A DNA stretch of 10,059 bases, from positions 1-10,059 of the forward strand of contig JANBQC010000810.1 of the NCBI GenBank assembly GCA_027576995.1. The letters run 5' to 3'. Each line of letters begins with the position of its first letter. Position 1 is the stretch's first letter. The notes below the pieces were generated by a model. That model was not told the DNA's origin. It searched no databases and saw nothing but the letters and a program-made list of their open reading frames with translations. The position numbers were made by a program, and so were the translations under genes. This document shows positions 8,052 to 10,059 of the stretch, piece by piece. The DNA is from Dimargaris cristalligena. Its lineage: Eukaryota; Kickxellomycota; Dimargaritomycetes; Dimargaritales; Dimargaritaceae.

Positions 8052-8667
8052 GTTTACCTCTGCCAGCACTGATGGGAACTTTTAAATCCTCATTATGTTC
8101 ACCACTCCCTTCCCACTTTAAATCAATCCCCGCGATCTTCACGTTGTTCAAAAAGGCGCTGAATTCTTTTGTGGGCAATTTTTGAAAAATTTCCCAAAGT
8201 TTTTGGGTGTTCTCATTTGCAGTTGCTTTCTCCACCATCATATCCCGAAATTTCACTAAAGCGATTTCTTTTTTCTTTTCACATTCGTCCACCGACTTGC
8301 TCGCGGTCGCGGATACAGGTGGGGAGGCGGGTTTAGATGCCGGTGGGGAATCGGGCTTAGATGTGAGTGAGGAGCCGGGTATGGATGCGGGCTTATTGTC
8401 TTTTTTCTCAACGGGGGCGGGTGATTCTTGAGTACAGGCATCGTAAATATCGCTGAGCAGATCAGGCAAAGAGTCTAGGGGATTGTTGATCCTCACTGCT
8501 CTACGAACAGCGCTGGACGCCCCATTACTGGGACTCCGACGTTGCAAAGACGCTGGGCCCGAATAAGTTTGGTGGATATCATGAGGCAGAGAAGCCTGAC
8601 TGACAGTTAGATTGCTAACGGTGATGGCCAGAACGAGCAGGGCGGTGGTCGACTTGAAATTCAACAT
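8047..8667 (-). CDS. Small secreted protein with dibasic sites and Pro/Ser repeat linker (206 aa)
   Basis: A single open frame runs from the ATG at 8665-8667 to the TAA at 8047-8049. Residues 1-25 are a clear signal peptide: Asn/Lys, then a hydrophobic core, ending SQA with Ala at -1. The mature part has Arg-Arg at 43-44 and 55-56, possible Kex2-type processing sites. A hydrophobic helix (about 63-77) ends at Cys78. A linker at about 83-125 is built from degenerate SKPxSPPx units. Cys129 follows, then a charged helical C-terminal domain (about 130-175) with FRDMMVEKAT, KLWEIFQKLP and EFSAFLNNVKI. Two cysteines (78 and 129) could form one disulfide bridging the linker. I recognise no family. 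The start context is weak (T at -3), but no other in-frame ATG precedes the signal peptide. The length of the frame and the signal peptide make this a real gene. A secreted effector or a processed secreted peptide precursor are both possible and unproven. Confidence 0.78.
   Translation of the reverse strand: MLNFKSTTALLVLAITVSNLTVSQASLPHDIHQTYSGPASLQRRSPSNGASSAVRRAVRINNPLDSLPDLLSDIYDACTQESPAPVEKKDNKPASIPGSSLTSKPDSPPASKPASPPVSATASKSVDECEKKKEIALVKFRDMMVEKATANENTQKLWEIFQKLPTKEFSAFLNNVKIAGIDLKWEGSGEHNEDLKVPISAGRGKQ
8310..8400 (-). repeat. Degenerate in-frame repeat coding the Pro/Ser linker
   Basis: The linker region of the secreted-protein gene contains several imperfect in-frame copies of a 24-base unit, seen in protein as SKPDSPPA then SKPASPPV, with weaker flanking copies such as KPASIPGS. 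Such repeats often change copy number between strains, although the copies here are already diverged. Confidence 0.5.
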
Positions 8668-8673
8668 GAAAAA

Positions 8674-8703
8674 GGGGGTGGGCAGACGGGTGGGGAGGTA
8701 GGG
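8674..8703 (+). other. G-quadruplex-type motif on the template strand next to the start codon
   Basis: Four G runs (8674-8678, 8680-8682, 8688-8690, 8692-8695) with a further run at 8701-8703 are separated by 1, 5, 1 and 5 bases. It sits 7 bases upstream of the ATG of the secreted-protein gene. The coding strand, and so the mRNA leader, is C-rich here. Confidence 0.45.
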
Positions 8704-8897
8704 TTGGAGTTGGAAACGATAGTTGTAGTCGGAGGAATGTCGAGCAGTTGGAGTGGGGGTGATGTTGACAAATACTGGAGCGTAAATGTGAAAATCTGTG
8801 TCAGTGAAATGGTGGTCTTGGTTGTAGACGGGGTAATTGTGAATAGGGAAATGTTGCTTAGATATGGTTTGAAATAGGGAGGGGAGACGCTGGAGCT

Positions 8898-8905
8898 TTT
8901 ATATA
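8898..8905 (-). promoter_or_regulatory. TATA box for the secreted-protein gene at 8047-8667
   Basis: The minus strand reads CATTTATATAAAAGC, with TATATAAA at 8905-8898, about 230 bases upstream of the ATG. A start about 30 bases on would give a leader near 200 bases, which is rich in C and T throughout. That bias is why a long minus-strand frame (8661-8960) stays open there; its translation is low-complexity and I do not call it a gene. Confidence 0.5.
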
Positions 8906-9325
8906 AATGTAAGCTAGTCTCATGGCTGTAAAAATATAGCCGATTAAATGGGCTACTCAAGGAGAGGACATGGTTGACCCTGTCGATGAAATTGAATGAG
9001 TGCGATTTTTCCTATACGCAGATTTCCCGCATCGGTGTGCCTCACTCTGGCTCTATCACTATAGAGACTGCCACCCCAGCCCCAGTAATTTGTTGTGCTA
9101 TAATTGTGAGCGCTTATTATTATTGCTGTTGTTATAAGGAACTGCAGTGAGACGCCGAATAGCTGTATTCGGTTTGGCCACCCCATGTTGAACCAAAGGT
9201 TTAAAGTCACCCAGCAATCCTATACAATCATATATATGTTCGCAATGCCCAAAACTAACAGCATCGTGGGTTGTGACCTGTGTAGTCTCGAGCCAGTGAA
9301 ATGGTAGAATGAGATACTATAGTTC

Positions 9326-9351
9326 AAAAATGAATCCATTGATTCATTTTT
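9326..9351. repeat. Perfect hairpin, 11-base arms and 4-base loop
   Basis: AAAAATGAATC (9326-9336) is followed by CATT and then its exact reverse complement GATTCATTTTT (9341-9351). This is the longest perfect inverted repeat I noticed in the window. On the plus strand it ends in a T run, as a transcript end might, but no RNA gene is visible before it. Confidence 0.6.
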
Positions 9352-9860
9352 CCATTGCACCAGGGGTGAGTATCGCCTTCAATGGAGAACTGTCTTAAGA
9401 CATGGTCGGCATAGATGCGGTGTAGGGCTGGGAGAGAGCACACGATTTCGCAAATTCACAATAACGATACACACGCCAGCAGGATGCGAACATAGATAAT
9501 ATGTTCAGTAGGACTGGGGATGCCATTTAGTTTCACAGGACCAAGTAGCTTAACTCATTAACCTGGCTTTACAATAATTATTGGGAACCATAGATATGAC
9601 TGATTCGAACGGAACAACAAAACCAGTATGGTGTTAAGGTTGCTGTTAGGGTGGTTTGCTGAACCCTTTTCCAACCTATACTGCTAGCCATGTACGAAAT
9701 TCTTAATACCGGGGTCAGTTATGGGCTAATATAAGCCGGTGTTTGTCATAGGCATATCGGTTGGGCTGGTTACTTCCACCAAAGACATAGGGGTGGTGGA
9801 TGGCACCTGGGATTAGTGGGCGAGTGTACAAGGTGGAGCCAGGTCATCAAAAGGAGGTGA

Positions 9861-9868
9861 TATATAAG
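9861..9868 (+). promoter_or_regulatory. TATA-like box, possible promoter of a gene beyond the right edge
   Basis: TATATAAG lies 190 bases before an ATG at 10051 in a fair context (AAAAGATGA). The reading frame runs out of the window after a few bases, so nothing can be said about the product. Low confidence. Confidence 0.2.
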
Positions 9869-10059
9869 GGGATCTCAGGCCAGCGGACATGACTTCGAGA
9901 ACGATAGCATGGCATAATAAGGCCTAGTCTAGTTGAGTAGAGGGCACTAGCTTAAAGCCAATTTACTAGGGTGACACACAACACTGTTGTGGCCGGGCCT
10001 GCTTAAACTCTAATAGCATATCCCGGCCAAACTATTTTTAGTTTAGAAAAGATGAAGAA

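Larger units (their letters stand above)
8961..10059. other. Intergenic DNA at the right edge
   Basis: No supportable gene lies in this 1.1 kb. The longest open frame (8953-9210, minus, 85 codons) has no recognisable feature. A GATTCGAAC near 9602-9610 looks like a tRNA B box, but the flanks cannot form a T stem. A 26-base hairpin lies at 9326-9351. A TATA-like box lies at 9861-9868, and an ATG with A at -3 lies at 10051, so a plus-strand gene may begin at the very edge. Confidence 0.5.

Noticed and set aside
8661..8960. 99-codon minus-strand frame upstream of the second secreted gene
   Set aside because: Its open length comes from the C/T-rich leader. The translation is low-complexity Ser/Thr/Pro, and it overlaps the TATA box and 5' UTR of the real gene.
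9540..9620. Possible tRNA (TAGCTTAACTCA then GATTCGAAC)
   Set aside because: The bases around the B-box-like motif cannot form a T stem, and no acceptor or anticodon stem can be drawn at the right spacing.

Overview
The window looks like nuclear DNA of a eukaryote, most likely a fungus with roomy intergenic DNA. It holds four protein genes that I can support, plus the 3' two-thirds of a 5S rRNA gene at the left edge. The evidence for a eukaryote is two spliceosomal introns of about 210 bp with GTAAGT donors and CTAAC/CTAAT-type branch sites, Kozak-type starts, AATAAA-type poly(A) signals, and an endoplasmic reticulum signal peptidase subunit. A fungus is inferred from the gene structure and from the small secreted proteins. 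A protein of the TCAIM (DUF4460/DUF4461) type would suit an early-diverging lineage better than a yeast, but the lineage cannot be fixed from this sequence alone.

Layout from left to right. 1-76: 5S rRNA, plus strand, cut by the window edge. 77-875: AT-rich intergenic DNA with a poly(A) signal for the next gene. 876-1436, minus: small secreted, cysteine-free protein of unknown function. 1437-3906: about 2.4 kb with no supportable gene. 3907-5337, minus, two exons: TCAIM-like mitochondrial protein with an HPD-bearing N-terminal segment and a conserved C-terminal domain that is completed only after splicing. 5338-5911: compact divergent promoter. 5912-6670, plus, two exons: signal peptidase complex subunit 3 (SPC3, SPC22/23). 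6671-8045: about 1.4 kb without a convincing gene. 8047-8667, minus: a second small secreted protein, with dibasic sites and a Pro/Ser-rich repeat linker. 8668-10059: its C/T-rich leader and TATA box, then intergenic DNA.

The genes do not form a pathway. The two conserved genes (TCAIM-like and SPC3) are housekeeping-type and divergently arranged, with GC-rich coding exons. The two secreted proteins, both on the minus strand, flank them at a distance. They resemble the small secreted proteins of unknown function typical of fungi. I saw no mobile element, CRISPR array or tRNA, and no clear new multi-gene system. The most useful results are the reconstructed introns, which correct the ends of the two conserved genes, the 5S fragment with compensated helix changes, the two orphan secreted proteins, and poly(A) signals that overlap stop codons.
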